From contig JAFNAV010000020.1 in the NCBI GenBank assembly GCA_017860345.1, forward strand, positions 1-59,318: DNA of 59,318 bases, given 5' to 3'. Numbering within the stretch: position 1 is the first letter of the stretch; every line of letters begins with the position of its first letter. This DNA comes from Bacteroidota bacterium (GTDB taxonomy: Bacteria; Bacteroidota; Bacteroidia; Bacteroidales; Paludibacteraceae). Shown here in pieces: positions 47,035 through 55,385 of the stretch. A program made the translations under genes and the position numbers. The notes below the pieces were generated by a model. That model was not told the origin of the DNA and ran no database searches. It saw only the letters and a list, made by a program, of their open reading frames with translations.

Positions 47035-48195
47035 TTAAGTTGCCAACTGTTCGTTTATTTTCAAAATCAATTCGCTGAGCGACACTACGTCCATCCGGGG
47101 AGCCATAGCCCAACCCTTCGGATTTGTGGATACTATAAAAATATAATCGGCCTGAATATCTTCAAAAGCATTATAATTTCCCTTGGATAAAACCGGACTG
47201 TAAGACGCTTTACACTCTATAGCGAAAACTTTGTTATAGATTTTCATAACAAAATCGCATTCAGCGCCATGATTGGTACGGTAAAAGAAAAACTCAGCAT
47301 CATCAAATTGCCCTTTCAGATTTGACAATACAATCTGTTCCCAAAGAGAGCCAAAAACAGGATGACCTGCCACTTGTTCAAAATTCTGTAACTGAATAAG
47401 ACTTACTGCAATTCCCGAGTCAGAAATATACACTTTGGGCGATTTCACCAACCGTTTTCCCATGTTCGATACATAAGGTGGAATTACCTCCACCATATAC
47501 GTATTTTCAAGCAGGTCGATATAATTTTTAATTGTTACCGACGATACTCCCAAAGCATTTCCCAGAGTTGAGTAGTTCAATATTTGGCCATTTATATGTG
47601 CCAGCATTTGCCACAATCGCCTCATGGTAGTAGGCGTAAATCCGGCCCAGAATTGAAGGTCTCTTTCCAAGAATGTACGGATAAAGCTTTGTCTCCAGTC
47701 AAATGACACTTTGGGTGTAGCAGCGAGCAGGCTGCGCGGAAACGCTCCATTCGAAAAATAGGTTTCGAGACTAAAAGAGCTTGAAATTTCGTCGTACAGA
47801 AATGGAGTAAGGCGCTTATAATTAATACGTCCGGCCAAACTCTCAGAACTTTGCCGGAGCAAATCCCGCGATGCTGATCCGAGAATCAGGAAACAACCCG
47901 GCCTTTTCCAGTCATCCACCAAACTTCTGATTAAAGGAAATAGTTCTGGCTTACGTTGCACTTCATCAATACAAATAAGTTTATCTTTCTGGGATGTCAA
48001 AAACCATTCGGCATTTTCCAACTTTTGGATGTCCGATGGGCGCTCTAAATCTAAATAAACGCTATCAGGTATTGTTGAAATAATCTGCTTTACCAAAGTA
48101 GATTTTCCACACTGACGTGGTCCAATTACAGCCACAACCGGAAAATGTTGCAAAGCCTCTACAATATCCTGTTTTTTAAGTCTTTCAAATTCCAT
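47035..48195 (-). CDS. AAA-family ATPase with DUF4143 domain
   Basis: A 386-residue protein. The N-terminal AAA_14 ATPase has Walker A GPRQCGKST (about 26-34), Walker B LICIDEVQ and sensor LGSASRDLL. A winged-helix linker follows (ALGVSSVTIKNYIDLLENT) and then the DUF4143 domain with a nuclease-like arrangement (NHGAECDFVM and FAIECKASY, D-x-n-E-x-K). The biological role of the family is not settled. Two inverted repeats precede it (48206-48328), which may be operators. It follows queC on the same strand. Confidence 0.85.
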   Translation of the reverse strand: MEFERLKKQDIVEALQHFPVVAVIGPRQCGKSTLVKQIISTIPDSVYLDLERPSDIQKLENAEWFLTSQKDKLICIDEVQRKPELFPLIRSLVDDWKRPGCFLILGSASRDLLRQSSESLAGRINYKRLTPFLYDEISSSFSLETYFSNGAFPRSLLAATPKVSFDWRQSFIRTFLERDLQFWAGFTPTTMRRLWQMLAHINGQILNYSTLGNALGVSSVTIKNYIDLLENTYMVEVIPPYVSNMGKRLVKSPKVYISDSGIAVSLIQLQNFEQVAGHPVFGSLWEQIVLSNLKGQFDDAEFFFYRTNHGAECDFVMKIYNKVFAIECKASYSPVLSKGNYNAFEDIQADYIFIVSTNPKGWAMAPRMDVVSLSELILKINEQLAT

Positions 48196-48205
48196 ACAAT
48201 GCTAT

Positions 48206-48250
48206 TTTACCGTGCAAATTTAAAAATAAATTTTAAATATACACGGTAAA
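48206..48250. promoter_or_regulatory. Inverted repeat 1 upstream of the AAA-DUF4143 gene
   Basis: Arms of 20 bases (48206-48225 and 48231-48250) beginning TTTACCGTG and ending CACGGTAAA, with two mismatches and a 5-base centre, only 11 bases before the start codon. It shares CCGTGCAAATTTAAA with the next repeat. Confidence 0.6.
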
Positions 48251-48279
48251 GTATACAATATTTATCTGAAATATTTTTA

Positions 48280-48328
48280 AATCATCCGTGCAAATTTAAA
48301 GTTTGATTTTAAATTTGCACGGATGATT
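48280..48328. promoter_or_regulatory. Perfect 21-bp inverted repeat between queC and the AAA-DUF4143 gene
   Basis: Left arm 48280-48300, right arm 48308-48328, centre of 7 bases. Arms contain CATCCGTGCAAATTTAAA. It sits 5 bases after the queC stop codon, so it could stop queC transcription or serve as an operator or repeat tied to the ATPase gene. Confidence 0.65.
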
Positions 48329-48332
48329 GTTT

Positions 48333-48980
48333 TTATTTTTGATACTCTGTAGGATCAAAACCCTGAAGTGCTTCCTTGCGTTCGGTGCAGGTGCCACAAG
48401 TGCCGCAGTGCACTTCCCGGCCGTTGTAGCACGAATATGTTTTTTCGAAAGGAACGTTTATCTCTTTGCCTATGAGTGCTATCTGGCGTTTGGTAAGGTG
48501 GGTAAACGGTGCCAAAATCCCGGTATGGGTATAGGTTCCACAACTAATAGCCTGATTCATAGCCTGAATAAATTCCTCGCGACAATCGGGATAAATCGCG
48601 TGATCGCCTGCGTGATTCGATATCAAAAGATATTTACAATCAATACTTTCGGCTATGCCGGCAGCTATACTTAACATGATACCATTGCGGAAAGGCACCA
48701 CGGTTTTCTTCATATTTTCGTCTTCATAATGACCGTCGGGTATCTCGCCACCCGACTGCAACAAGTCCGAGACAAAGCCCATTTTGTTCAAATCCATTTC
48801 AATCACCCTGTGCTCGATTCCCAGCGCCTTACAATTGGAAGCGGCATACGATATTTCACGTGCATTATGTTTCGAGCCGTAATTGAACGATACGGCCAAA
48901 CGGATACGGTCGGCATATTTGTACAGGGCCACCGAGCTATCCATTCCTCCCGAATAGAGAATCACAATATCTTTTTCCAT
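48333..48980 (-). CDS. queC: 7-cyano-7-deazaguanine synthase
   Basis: A 215-residue ATP-dependent enzyme that converts 7-carboxy-7-deazaguanine to preQ0 for queuosine in tRNA. PP-loop LYSGGMDSSVAL at 8-19, NYGSKHNARE, VPFRNGIM, and the zinc-binding Cys set in SCYNGREVHCGTCGTC. No other queuosine gene is nearby. Confidence 0.96.
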   Translation of the reverse strand: MEKDIVILYSGGMDSSVALYKYADRIRLAVSFNYGSKHNAREISYAASNCKALGIEHRVIEMDLNKMGFVSDLLQSGGEIPDGHYEDENMKKTVVPFRNGIMLSIAAGIAESIDCKYLLISNHAGDHAIYPDCREEFIQAMNQAISCGTYTHTGILAPFTHLTKRQIALIGKEINVPFEKTYSCYNGREVHCGTCGTCTERKEALQGFDPTEYQK

Positions 48981-49159
48981 TTATTTCAAAAAATAATTCT
49001 CCTGCAAAGTTAACAAATAAATACTAACTCGCTGAATTCAACACAACCAATATAGCGGAATTATTCAGAATTGAAGGTTGATGTACCCAACCTTTTAGTC
49101 GCTTCAGTCGTGATTTGAAGTCAAGCATTGGCGACTTGTAAGCCCATTTCTTATCTTTT

Positions 49160-49191
49160 TTTGCTGATTGACCGTACATTTCGTATTTTTG
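49160..49191 (+). promoter_or_regulatory. Canonical Bacteroidetes promoter of aguA
   Basis: TTTG at 49160-49163, exactly 20 bases, then TATTTTTG at 49184-49191. The transcript would begin near 49198, about 16 bases before the ATG. Confidence 0.75.
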
Positions 49192-49213
49192 CATAATATT
49201 TTGAAACAACCAT

Positions 49214-50230
49214 ATGACTGATAAAATAAAAAAATACCTGCCAGCCGAATGGGCTGAGCAAAAATTTGTACAGCTAACCTGGCCACATGCAGGCACCGAT
49301 TGGGTGTACATGCTCGACGAAGTAAATGAATGCTTTACGGCTATTGCCAAAACTATCGTGAGATACGAGAAACTGCTGATTGTATGCGATGAGGTAGATG
49401 ATATCAGCCCTGTTTTTGACGATACGGAGTTGCAAAGTATTACTTTTGTGCAAATGCCCACCAACGACACCTGGGCGCGGGATCATGGGGGAATCACTGT
49501 TTTCGAGAATGAAAAGCCTGTGATCTACGATTTTACATTCAATGGCTGGGGGATGAAATTTGCTGCCAACTACGACAATCAGATTACCCGGAATCTTTAT
49601 GACGAAGGAGTATTTGAAAATATGGCTTATAAAAACTGCCTGAGTTTTGTACTCGAAGGCGGCAGCATTGAGTCCGATGGTGAGGGAACTCTGCTTACTA
49701 CTGCTGAATGTTTGCTTTCGGACAACCGGAATAACATTACACGTGAAGAAGCAGAGGCTAAGCTAAAAGAATTTTTGGGCGCGGAACAAGTCTTGTGGCT
49801 CAACAGTGGCTATCTGGCAGGTGATGATACGGATAGTCATGTTGATACGCTGGCCAGACTTTGTCCCGGCTACACTATTGCTTACGTAAAATGCGACGAC
49901 GAAACCGACGAACATTACGAAGCATTGCTGAAGATGGAAGAAGAGCTACAATCATTCAAAACATTAGACGGAAAACCATTTAACCTGATACCGCTGCCCA
50001 TGGCCGATGACGTATATGACGAAGCAGAAAGATTGCCGGCCACTTATGCTAACTTTTTGATTATAAACGGAGCTGTATTGGTGCCTACATACAATTCGCC
50101 CAAAGACGAAGTAGCTAAAAATCAATTACAAATGGCTTTCCCCGGCAGAGAAATTGTGGGCATTGACTGTACGGCGCTTATCAAGCAACACGGATCGCTT
50201 CACTGCGTAACGATGCAATATCCGGCCTAA
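49214..50230 (+). CDS. aguA: Agmatine deiminase
   Basis: Converts agmatine to N-carbamoylputrescine and ammonia. The 338-residue protein has the guanidine-modifying fold with TWARDHGGITV, LEGGSIESDGEGTLL, DDTDSHVDTLARL (catalytic His) and the nucleophile Cys in HGSLHCVTMQ at the C-terminus. It is immediately followed by aguB, so the two form the agmatine-to-putrescine route. Confidence 0.95.
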   Translation: MTDKIKKYLPAEWAEQKFVQLTWPHAGTDWVYMLDEVNECFTAIAKTIVRYEKLLIVCDEVDDISPVFDDTELQSITFVQMPTNDTWARDHGGITVFENEKPVIYDFTFNGWGMKFAANYDNQITRNLYDEGVFENMAYKNCLSFVLEGGSIESDGEGTLLTTAECLLSDNRNNITREEAEAKLKEFLGAEQVLWLNSGYLAGDDTDSHVDTLARLCPGYTIAYVKCDDETDEHYEALLKMEEELQSFKTLDGKPFNLIPLPMADDVYDEAERLPATYANFLIINGAVLVPTYNSPKDEVAKNQLQMAFPGREIVGIDCTALIKQHGSLHCVTMQYPA

Positions 50231-50277
50231 ACTATTAGAAAAATTATAAATTCAAATTTCCTTTTTGGGAAAACGAT

Positions 50278-50284
50278 AGGAGGA
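50278..50284 (+). promoter_or_regulatory. Strong Shine-Dalgarno of aguB
   Basis: AGGAGGA ends 6 bases before the ATG. Such a complete site is unusual in this phylum, where most genes of this window have none; it suggests independent strong initiation at aguB. Confidence 0.6.
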
Positions 50285-50290
50285 ATTTTT

Positions 50291-51166
50291 ATGAAAATAG
50301 CTTTAATTCAACAGTCCAACACGGCTAATCGTGCTGAAAACGTAGCTAAGCTGGAGAAAAACGTACGTGCCTGCGCTGCTCAGGGTGCAGAATTGATCGT
50401 ATTGCAGGAGCTGCATAACGGACTTTATTTTTGCCAGACCGAGGATCCTTCAGTTTTTGATCAGGCCGAAACAATTCCCGGTGAGTCAACCGAATCGTTT
50501 GGCGCTTTGGCCAAAGAGCTGGGCGTGGTGTTGGTACTTTCGTTGTTCGAAAAGCGTGCTGCCGGACTGTATCACAATACAGCTGTAGTGCTTGAAAAAG
50601 ACGGAACTATAGCCGGAAAATACCGCAAAATGCACATACCGGACGACCCGGCATATTACGAAAAATTTTACTTTACACCCGGCGATCTGGGTTTTACACC
50701 TATACAAACTTCGGTAGGAAAGCTGGGAGTGCTGGTGTGCTGGGATCAGTGGTACCCCGAAGCTGCGAGGCTTATGGCTATGGCGGGCGCCGAACTGCTT
50801 ATTTATCCTACGGCTATCGGCTGGGAAAGCACTGATAGCGAGGACGAAAAAACGCGTCAGTTAAACGCCTGGATAACCGTTCAGCGGGGACATGCCGTGG
50901 CCAATGGATTGCACGTGCTGTCGTGCAACCGAACTGGCTATGAGGCAGATCCATCTGGCATTACCAACGGCATTGAGTTTTGGGGCAATAGTTTTGTAGC
51001 TGGTCCTCAGGGCGAATTGCTTGCCCAGGCACCCCATAATCAGGAAGAAAACATGGTGTTGGAAATAGATATGAAACGTTCGGAAAATGTTCGCCGCTGG
51101 TGGCCTTTCTTCCGCGACAGGCGCATCGATGCGTTTGACGATTTAACGAAAAGATGGAGAGAATAA
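50291..51166 (+). CDS. aguB: N-carbamoylputrescine amidase
   Basis: Hydrolyses N-carbamoylputrescine to putrescine, CO2 and ammonia. A 291-residue nitrilase-superfamily enzyme with the catalytic triad Glu in VLQELHNGLYF, Lys in YRKMHIPDDP and Cys in VLVCWDQWYPEAAR. It lies 60 bases after aguA with its own strong ribosome binding site, and a terminator follows. Confidence 0.96.
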   Translation: MKIALIQQSNTANRAENVAKLEKNVRACAAQGAELIVLQELHNGLYFCQTEDPSVFDQAETIPGESTESFGALAKELGVVLVLSLFEKRAAGLYHNTAVVLEKDGTIAGKYRKMHIPDDPAYYEKFYFTPGDLGFTPIQTSVGKLGVLVCWDQWYPEAARLMAMAGAELLIYPTAIGWESTDSEDEKTRQLNAWITVQRGHAVANGLHVLSCNRTGYEADPSGITNGIEFWGNSFVAGPQGELLAQAPHNQEENMVLEIDMKRSENVRRWWPFFRDRRIDAFDDLTKRWRE

Positions 51167-51183
51167 TATAAAAAAAGAATATC

Positions 51184-51227
51184 AAAAAAACAGGGTGCAA
51201 ATTTTTTGTTCGCACCCTGTTTTTTTT
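51184..51227. terminator. Bidirectional terminator between aguB and punA
   Basis: Stem AAAAAACAGGGTGC / GCACCCTGTTTTTT with a 13-base loop between convergent genes. Confidence 0.93.
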
Positions 51228-51236
51228 GAATTTTTA

Positions 51237-52049
51237 TTAGATACCCTGAACCAGTTCTTTCATAATCTGGGTCATCAGAGGTTGTACTTTATTTCCTATT
51301 TCCTGAACTTCCTCATGGGTTACTTCTACAATTTTGCCTGGCACTCCAAGGTCGGTTACGATAGACATACCGAATACGCGCATGCCTCCGTGATTGGCCA
51401 CAATAACTTCGGGCACAGTACTCATGCCTACGGCGTCGGCTCCTATGGCTCTAAAGTAACGGTACTCGGCAGGAGTTTCAAAGGTTGGCCCGGATGTGCC
51501 TACATAAACGCCCTCTACAACTTTTATTTTGTTTTGTTCGGCTATTGCTTTCGCTTTGACTATCAGTTCTTTTGAGTAGGCTTCGCTCATATCGGGGAAG
51601 CGTGGTCCCAGTTCCGGGTGGTTTTTCCCACGCAACGGATGCTCAGGGAAAAGATTGATATGATCGGTTATAATCATCAAATCGCCAATTTCAAAATCGG
51701 GGTTTACACCTCCCGATGCGTTAGAAACCAGCAGATTTTCAATGCCTATGGCTTTCATTACGCGTACAGGAAAAGTTACAGCTTTCATATCATAGCCCTC
51801 GTAGTAGTGAAAACGTCCCTGCATAGCCACTACATCTACACCACCCAATTTACCTACTATTAATTTCCCGCTGTGTCCTTCAACTGTTGATACCGGGAAA
51901 TTTGGAATTGTTTCGTAGGCTATGTCGGTTCTGTCGGTTATTTGAGTTACAAGGTTGCCAAGCCCTGTGCCCAGTATAATGCCTGTTTTGGGGTTTGATT
52001 TTATTTTAGACTTCAGAAAGTCAGCTGTTTCTTGAATTTTCTGTAACAT
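51237..52049 (-). CDS. punA: Purine nucleoside phosphorylase
   Basis: Splits inosine and guanosine with phosphate to base plus ribose-1-phosphate. The 270-residue protein is of the trimeric class: GIILGTGLGN, VEGHSGKL, MQGRFHYYEGYD, VSNASGGVN, GPTFETPAE and AVGMSTVPEVIVANH. It overlaps the lpxK 3' end by 29 bases, so the two are in one transcript. Confidence 0.95.
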   Translation of the reverse strand: MLQKIQETADFLKSKIKSNPKTGIILGTGLGNLVTQITDRTDIAYETIPNFPVSTVEGHSGKLIVGKLGGVDVVAMQGRFHYYEGYDMKAVTFPVRVMKAIGIENLLVSNASGGVNPDFEIGDLMIITDHINLFPEHPLRGKNHPELGPRFPDMSEAYSKELIVKAKAIAEQNKIKVVEGVYVGTSGPTFETPAEYRYFRAIGADAVGMSTVPEVIVANHGGMRVFGMSIVTDLGVPGKIVEVTHEEVQEIGNKVQPLMTQIMKELVQGI

Positions 52050-53106
52050 AATTTAAAATTTTGTTTTTGAAGATGTTTTCTTGTTGGTTCAATATTTTTA
52101 CTTTAATGGGCAGGGCGAATAAATACTGTTTCAGCTCTGCCGGGAAATTTTTATCCGATACAAATCTTGCTGCATCTTTTTCGGTAGTAACGATTATTTT
52201 GCGCGGATGGTTTATTTTTTTGAAAGTATTTTCAATAAGTTTATAATCCGAAGGCTTAAAATTATAATGATCCGGGAAAGACAGGGTATCAATATTTTGA
52301 TAAATACCGGATAGTTTTTCTATCATTGTAGCGGGGTTGGCAATGCCCGAAACAATCAGTACACTGGTTATTTCGTCAGCAATTTCGGCTTCAGAGTCTT
52401 CGGTGGACTGGTAGGCAAATACCGGCTGGAGATTACCATACTCAAAAGTTGAAAAAAACAAATGTTGATGTGGTAATACAACAAATTCTTTTTCGAGCAG
52501 GCGTATTCCTATATCTGAAATGTCTTCCGGGCATTTTGTAACCAGAATAATATCGGCTCGTTTAAAGCCATGTTTGCTTTCGCGCAAATTTCCACCCGGC
52601 AAAATAGAATCATGTGTATATAAATTGGCATAGTCGGTCAGTAGCAATGATAATCCGGCATTGATTCTACGATGCTGAAAGGCATCGTCGAGTACAATAG
52701 CGTTGATTTGAGGAAACTGCTTGAGCAGGTTTTTAACTCCTCTTACGCGGTTTTCATCAACGGCCACTATAGTATCTTTATTTTTAAGATAGACCTGATA
52801 AGGTTCGTCGCCAATACGCGTGGAGCTGGCTTTTTCGTCGGCAAGAATGTATCCGCGCGTTTTGCGTTTGTAGCCTCTGCTTAGCATGGCAGTTTTGAAT
52901 TGTGGCTTCAGGAGTTGCAGTACGTATTCTACGTGGGGGGTTTTTCCTGTGCCGCCAATTGCCAGATTGCCAACAGAAATCAAAGGGGTGCTAAACGATG
53001 TAGAGTGTGCTATTCCTCTGTCGTACATCCAGTTTCGAACGGCCACGATAGAGCCGTAAAGAGCCGAAAATGGAATTAAGATAATGTTTCTCCAAGTAGG
53101 TTTCAA
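52021..53106 (-). CDS. lpxK: Tetraacyldisaccharide 4'-kinase (lipid A synthesis)
   Basis: Phosphorylates the lipid A disaccharide at the 4' position on the inner membrane. The protein has an N-terminal membrane-associated helix, the Walker A-like GNLAIGGTGKTPHVEY, MLSRGYKRKTRGY, AIVLDDAFQHR and TEKDAARF. I place the start at TTG 53106 (361 residues, MKPTWRNIILI) because a -7 promoter box lies at 53142-53149, inside the longer frame that begins at 53220. Confidence 0.92.
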   Translation of the reverse strand: MKPTWRNIILIPFSALYGSIVAVRNWMYDRGIAHSTSFSTPLISVGNLAIGGTGKTPHVEYVLQLLKPQFKTAMLSRGYKRKTRGYILADEKASSTRIGDEPYQVYLKNKDTIVAVDENRVRGVKNLLKQFPQINAIVLDDAFQHRRINAGLSLLLTDYANLYTHDSILPGGNLRESKHGFKRADIILVTKCPEDISDIGIRLLEKEFVVLPHQHLFFSTFEYGNLQPVFAYQSTEDSEAEIADEITSVLIVSGIANPATMIEKLSGIYQNIDTLSFPDHYNFKPSDYKLIENTFKKINHPRKIIVTTEKDAARFVSDKNFPAELKQYLFALPIKVKILNQQENIFKNKILNYVTENSRNS

Positions 53107-53141
53107 GTGATTTTTCTCGCCATATTTGTTTGGGCGGACAA

Positions 53142-53173
53142 CAAAGATACAATATTTGGAATAAAAAAACAAT
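53142..53173 (-). promoter_or_regulatory. Promoter of lpxK-punA
   Basis: On the minus strand ATTG (53170-53173), 20 bases, then TATCTTTG (53142-53149). It is one base from the TTTG/TAnnTTTG consensus and supports the TTG start of lpxK. Confidence 0.6.
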
Positions 53174-53191
53174 ATCGTATCTAAGTACCTG

Positions 53192-53413
53192 TCAGGGTAC
53201 GGGGTCGTATCCGCTACCACCCCATGGATGGCAACTCATGATGCGTTTCAAGGCCAGCCACCCACCTTTAAATATCCCGTATTTAAGCACGGCTTCTACC
53301 GTATATTGTGAGCATGTTGGGGTGTACCGGCATCGCGGCGGTATCATGGGCGAGATGCTGTAGCGGTAAAAATATACCGGTATCAGGAATATATGTCTGA
53401 GAACTTTCTTCAG
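53192..53413 (-). CDS. yidD: Membrane protein insertion efficiency factor YidD
   Basis: A 73-residue protein with the family blocks [26 protein letters not shown] and [17 protein letters not shown]. The frame is open from the rnpA stop codon (same frame, 15 bases upstream) but contains no ATG, GTG or TTG at a suitable place; the only plausible start is CTG at 53413, giving (M)[14 protein letters not shown]. YidD acts at the inner membrane near YidC. It follows rnpA as in most bacteria. Confidence 0.85.
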   Translation of the reverse strand: MKKVLRHIFLIPVYFYRYSISPMIPPRCRYTPTCSQYTVEAVLKYGIFKGGWLALKRIMSCHPWGGSGYDPVP

Positions 53414-53425
53414 TTTGCAGGTTTT

Positions 53426-53691
53426 TTAAGGGGTTATTAGTTTTTCGCTGATTCGTGTCAGGGCTTGTATTATTTTAGTTTCAATCACATCGAATTCAAG
53501 CTCCTGATCTGCTACATAGTGAAACGCTATTTGAAGGCGAATGTTTTTTTCGATACATTTTTCTACAAGAATATTTTTATTCAGCCGATAAGCTTCGCGC
53601 ATCAGGCGTTTTATCCGGTTCCTCCGGCAAATAGCTTGTTGATGCGTATTTCGCCGCAGAGGTGTTCTTTTTTGGGTAGGGAGGTGTCCAT
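53426..53691 (-). pseudogene. rnpA: Ribonuclease P protein component, internally deleted
   Basis: From ATG 53691 the frame reads 26 codons, including LPKKEHLCGEIRINKLFAGG, the usual RnpA N-terminus, then a TAA. In another frame the C-terminal half follows at once: NRIKRLMREAYRLNK (the RNR region) to ALTRISEKLITP. The roughly 45-50 residues that normally separate these parts (cleft strands and the VPKK region) are absent and the frame changes. Normal proteins have about 120-135 residues. RnpA is normally essential, so either this is an assembly collapse or a second copy exists. Gene context (hemD before, yidD after) is typical. Confidence 0.7.
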
Positions 53692-53713
53692 GTAGTTGAT
53701 TTATGTTTTTCTG

Positions 53714-53761
53714 TAAAAAAATATTCCCAAAAGTAAGGAAAAACTCCGATACTTTTGGGAA
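53714..53761 (-). terminator. Rho-independent terminator after hemD
   Basis: Stem TTCCCAAAAGTA / TACTTTTGGGAA with a 14-base loop; on the minus strand it is followed by ATATTTTTTT. It separates hemD from rnpA. Confidence 0.85.
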
Positions 53762-53785
53762 GACAATCTGTTTGAGAAGAAATAA

Positions 53786-54544
53786 TTATTTCCTGGATTT
53801 TTTAATATATTCTTTCATGTAGTTTTCCAAAGCCATGGTCATCGACGGAACTCCGGGAACGGGAGCTTCCAGATCGAGGCGCAAGCCGGCATCGCGAACG
53901 GCTTGTGCGGTAGTGGCTCCAAAGCAGCCAATCTGTATCTCGCCCTGCTCAAAGTTTGGAAAATTTTTCAACAAAGAGCTTATGCCTACCGGGCTGAAAA
54001 ACAGCAGCATGTCGTAGTTGAACTCTTCGTCAGGTCCAAAATCATTGCTTACTGTTTTATACATAACAGCTTTGGTGAATGTGATTTTAGACTTTTCGAG
54101 AATAGACGTAGTTTCTTCGTTTTGTACATCGGAAGTGATGAACAGGTATTTCTCGTCGGCATGCTTGTTCATGATAGTTACAAGCTCGTTCATTTTTCCG
54201 GTAGCGCCGTAAAAAACTTTCCGTTTTCGGTAGTGAATGTAATGCTGCAGGTATACGGCTACTGACTCCGAAACACAGAAATATTTCATTGTTTCGGGTA
54301 TTACAATTCTCATCTCTTCGCATAAGCGGAAAAAATGATCAATGCCATGACGGGCATTAAAAATTATGGCTGTATAATCCAGAATAGAAATTCGCTGAGC
54401 ACGGAAATCCTTGGCACTAACAGGCTCAACTTTGATAAATGGGCGGAAGTCAATCTTTACATTGTACTTATCGCTAATATCGAAGTAGGGAGACTTATCT
54501 GTGGTTGGTCGTGGTTGCGACACCAGTATCTTCTTAATTTTCAA
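53786..54544 (-). CDS. hemD: Uroporphyrinogen-III synthase
   Basis: A 252-residue HemD-family protein, which closes hydroxymethylbilane to uroporphyrinogen III. The family is poorly conserved; supporting features are ILVSQPRP at the start, FNARHGIDHFF, FITSDVQNEETTSIL, LFFSPVGISSLLKNF and CFGATTAQAVRDAG. Gene order DUF4271-hemD-rnpA-yidD is common in Bacteroidetes. Some such proteins may serve another role, as no other haem gene is present here. Confidence 0.8.
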   Translation of the reverse strand: MKIKKILVSQPRPTTDKSPYFDISDKYNVKIDFRPFIKVEPVSAKDFRAQRISILDYTAIIFNARHGIDHFFRLCEEMRIVIPETMKYFCVSESVAVYLQHYIHYRKRKVFYGATGKMNELVTIMNKHADEKYLFITSDVQNEETTSILEKSKITFTKAVMYKTVSNDFGPDEEFNYDMLLFFSPVGISSLLKNFPNFEQGEIQIGCFGATTAQAVRDAGLRLDLEAPVPGVPSMTMALENYMKEYIKKSRK

Positions 54545-54574
54545 AGCGGTAAACTTTAATAATTAAACACCATT

Positions 54575-55372
54575 TTATATCGAAACAAATGCCTCATATA
54601 GCAATATTAAAGGCAGAATTTCGAGGGTGCAAAGATACAACAATATATAAAAAGATGCTACAAATTTCCTGAAAAAAATTTGAAATAGTTTGATAATGAT
54701 TAAAATGCAGGCAATTAGGCATAAAATTAGAGCGATTGTCAGCGTATAGGGGTTAATCCATTCAAAACCGTATATCTGTAATAACAACGTGGGATAAAGC
54801 GATATACTCAGATAAAAAATGACATTGGAATAGCTTTCAAGCGCCAGTTTCAACGAAAGATTATCCAGAAACACATAACCCAATATTCTGCTTAACAGGT
54901 ATTTAAAAATAAAAAAAGCAGATGTGATGGCTAAATATATCAGATAGGTTTTAAAATGGTAACCATCTGCGGCATCAAAGAGATAATAATAGGCATATAA
55001 ACTCAATACTCCCACGGAGAAAACGTGAAGCAGAAATCTGGAGCCGGAGTTGTTTAGTGTGGTTTTGCTGAAAATACTTGAGCGCTCTTTTACATGAAAA
55101 AAGTTGGTGATGGACTCCGATAGCCAGGCTGTAGAGCGGGCAAGCGACAGTACAAGTATCATGAATAAAGCCATAAGTACACCAAAAACCCAATCTTCCG
55201 AAGCTGGTACCGAGGGATGATTGATGCCTTTGTAGCCTTTGGGAACGTAGGTGATTACTGTGTCCGTCACAATTTTTACCGAGTCGGCACGGAGCAGCGA
55301 GTCCTGATGTAGCGAGTCGGGATTTAAAGTGGCAGTGTCAGTTATGTGGGTTAAACTATCGTTCCGGGCCAT
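54575..55372 (-). CDS. DUF4271 membrane protein
   Basis: A 265-residue protein with about five to six membrane segments after a polar N-terminus of 65 residues. Landmarks are WVFGVLMALFMILVLSLAR, FFHVKERSSIF and FVASFYILLYLCTLEILPLILLY (quoted in part). It is the usual upstream neighbour of hemD in this phylum. Function unknown. Confidence 0.75.
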   Translation of the reverse strand: MARNDSLTHITDTATLNPDSLHQDSLLRADSVKIVTDTVITYVPKGYKGINHPSVPASEDWVFGVLMALFMILVLSLARSTAWLSESITNFFHVKERSSIFSKTTLNNSGSRFLLHVFSVGVLSLYAYYYLFDAADGYHFKTYLIYLAITSAFFIFKYLLSRILGYVFLDNLSLKLALESYSNVIFYLSISLYPTLLLQIYGFEWINPYTLTIALILCLIACILIIIKLFQIFFRKFVASFYILLYLCTLEILPLILLYEAFVSI

Positions 55373-55385
55373 GTGTTTTTTTTGT

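Noticed and set aside
53130-53363. Plus-strand 77-codon frame with Pro/His/Gly-rich product
   Set aside because: It is the complement of yidD, whose motifs are unmistakable on the minus strand.
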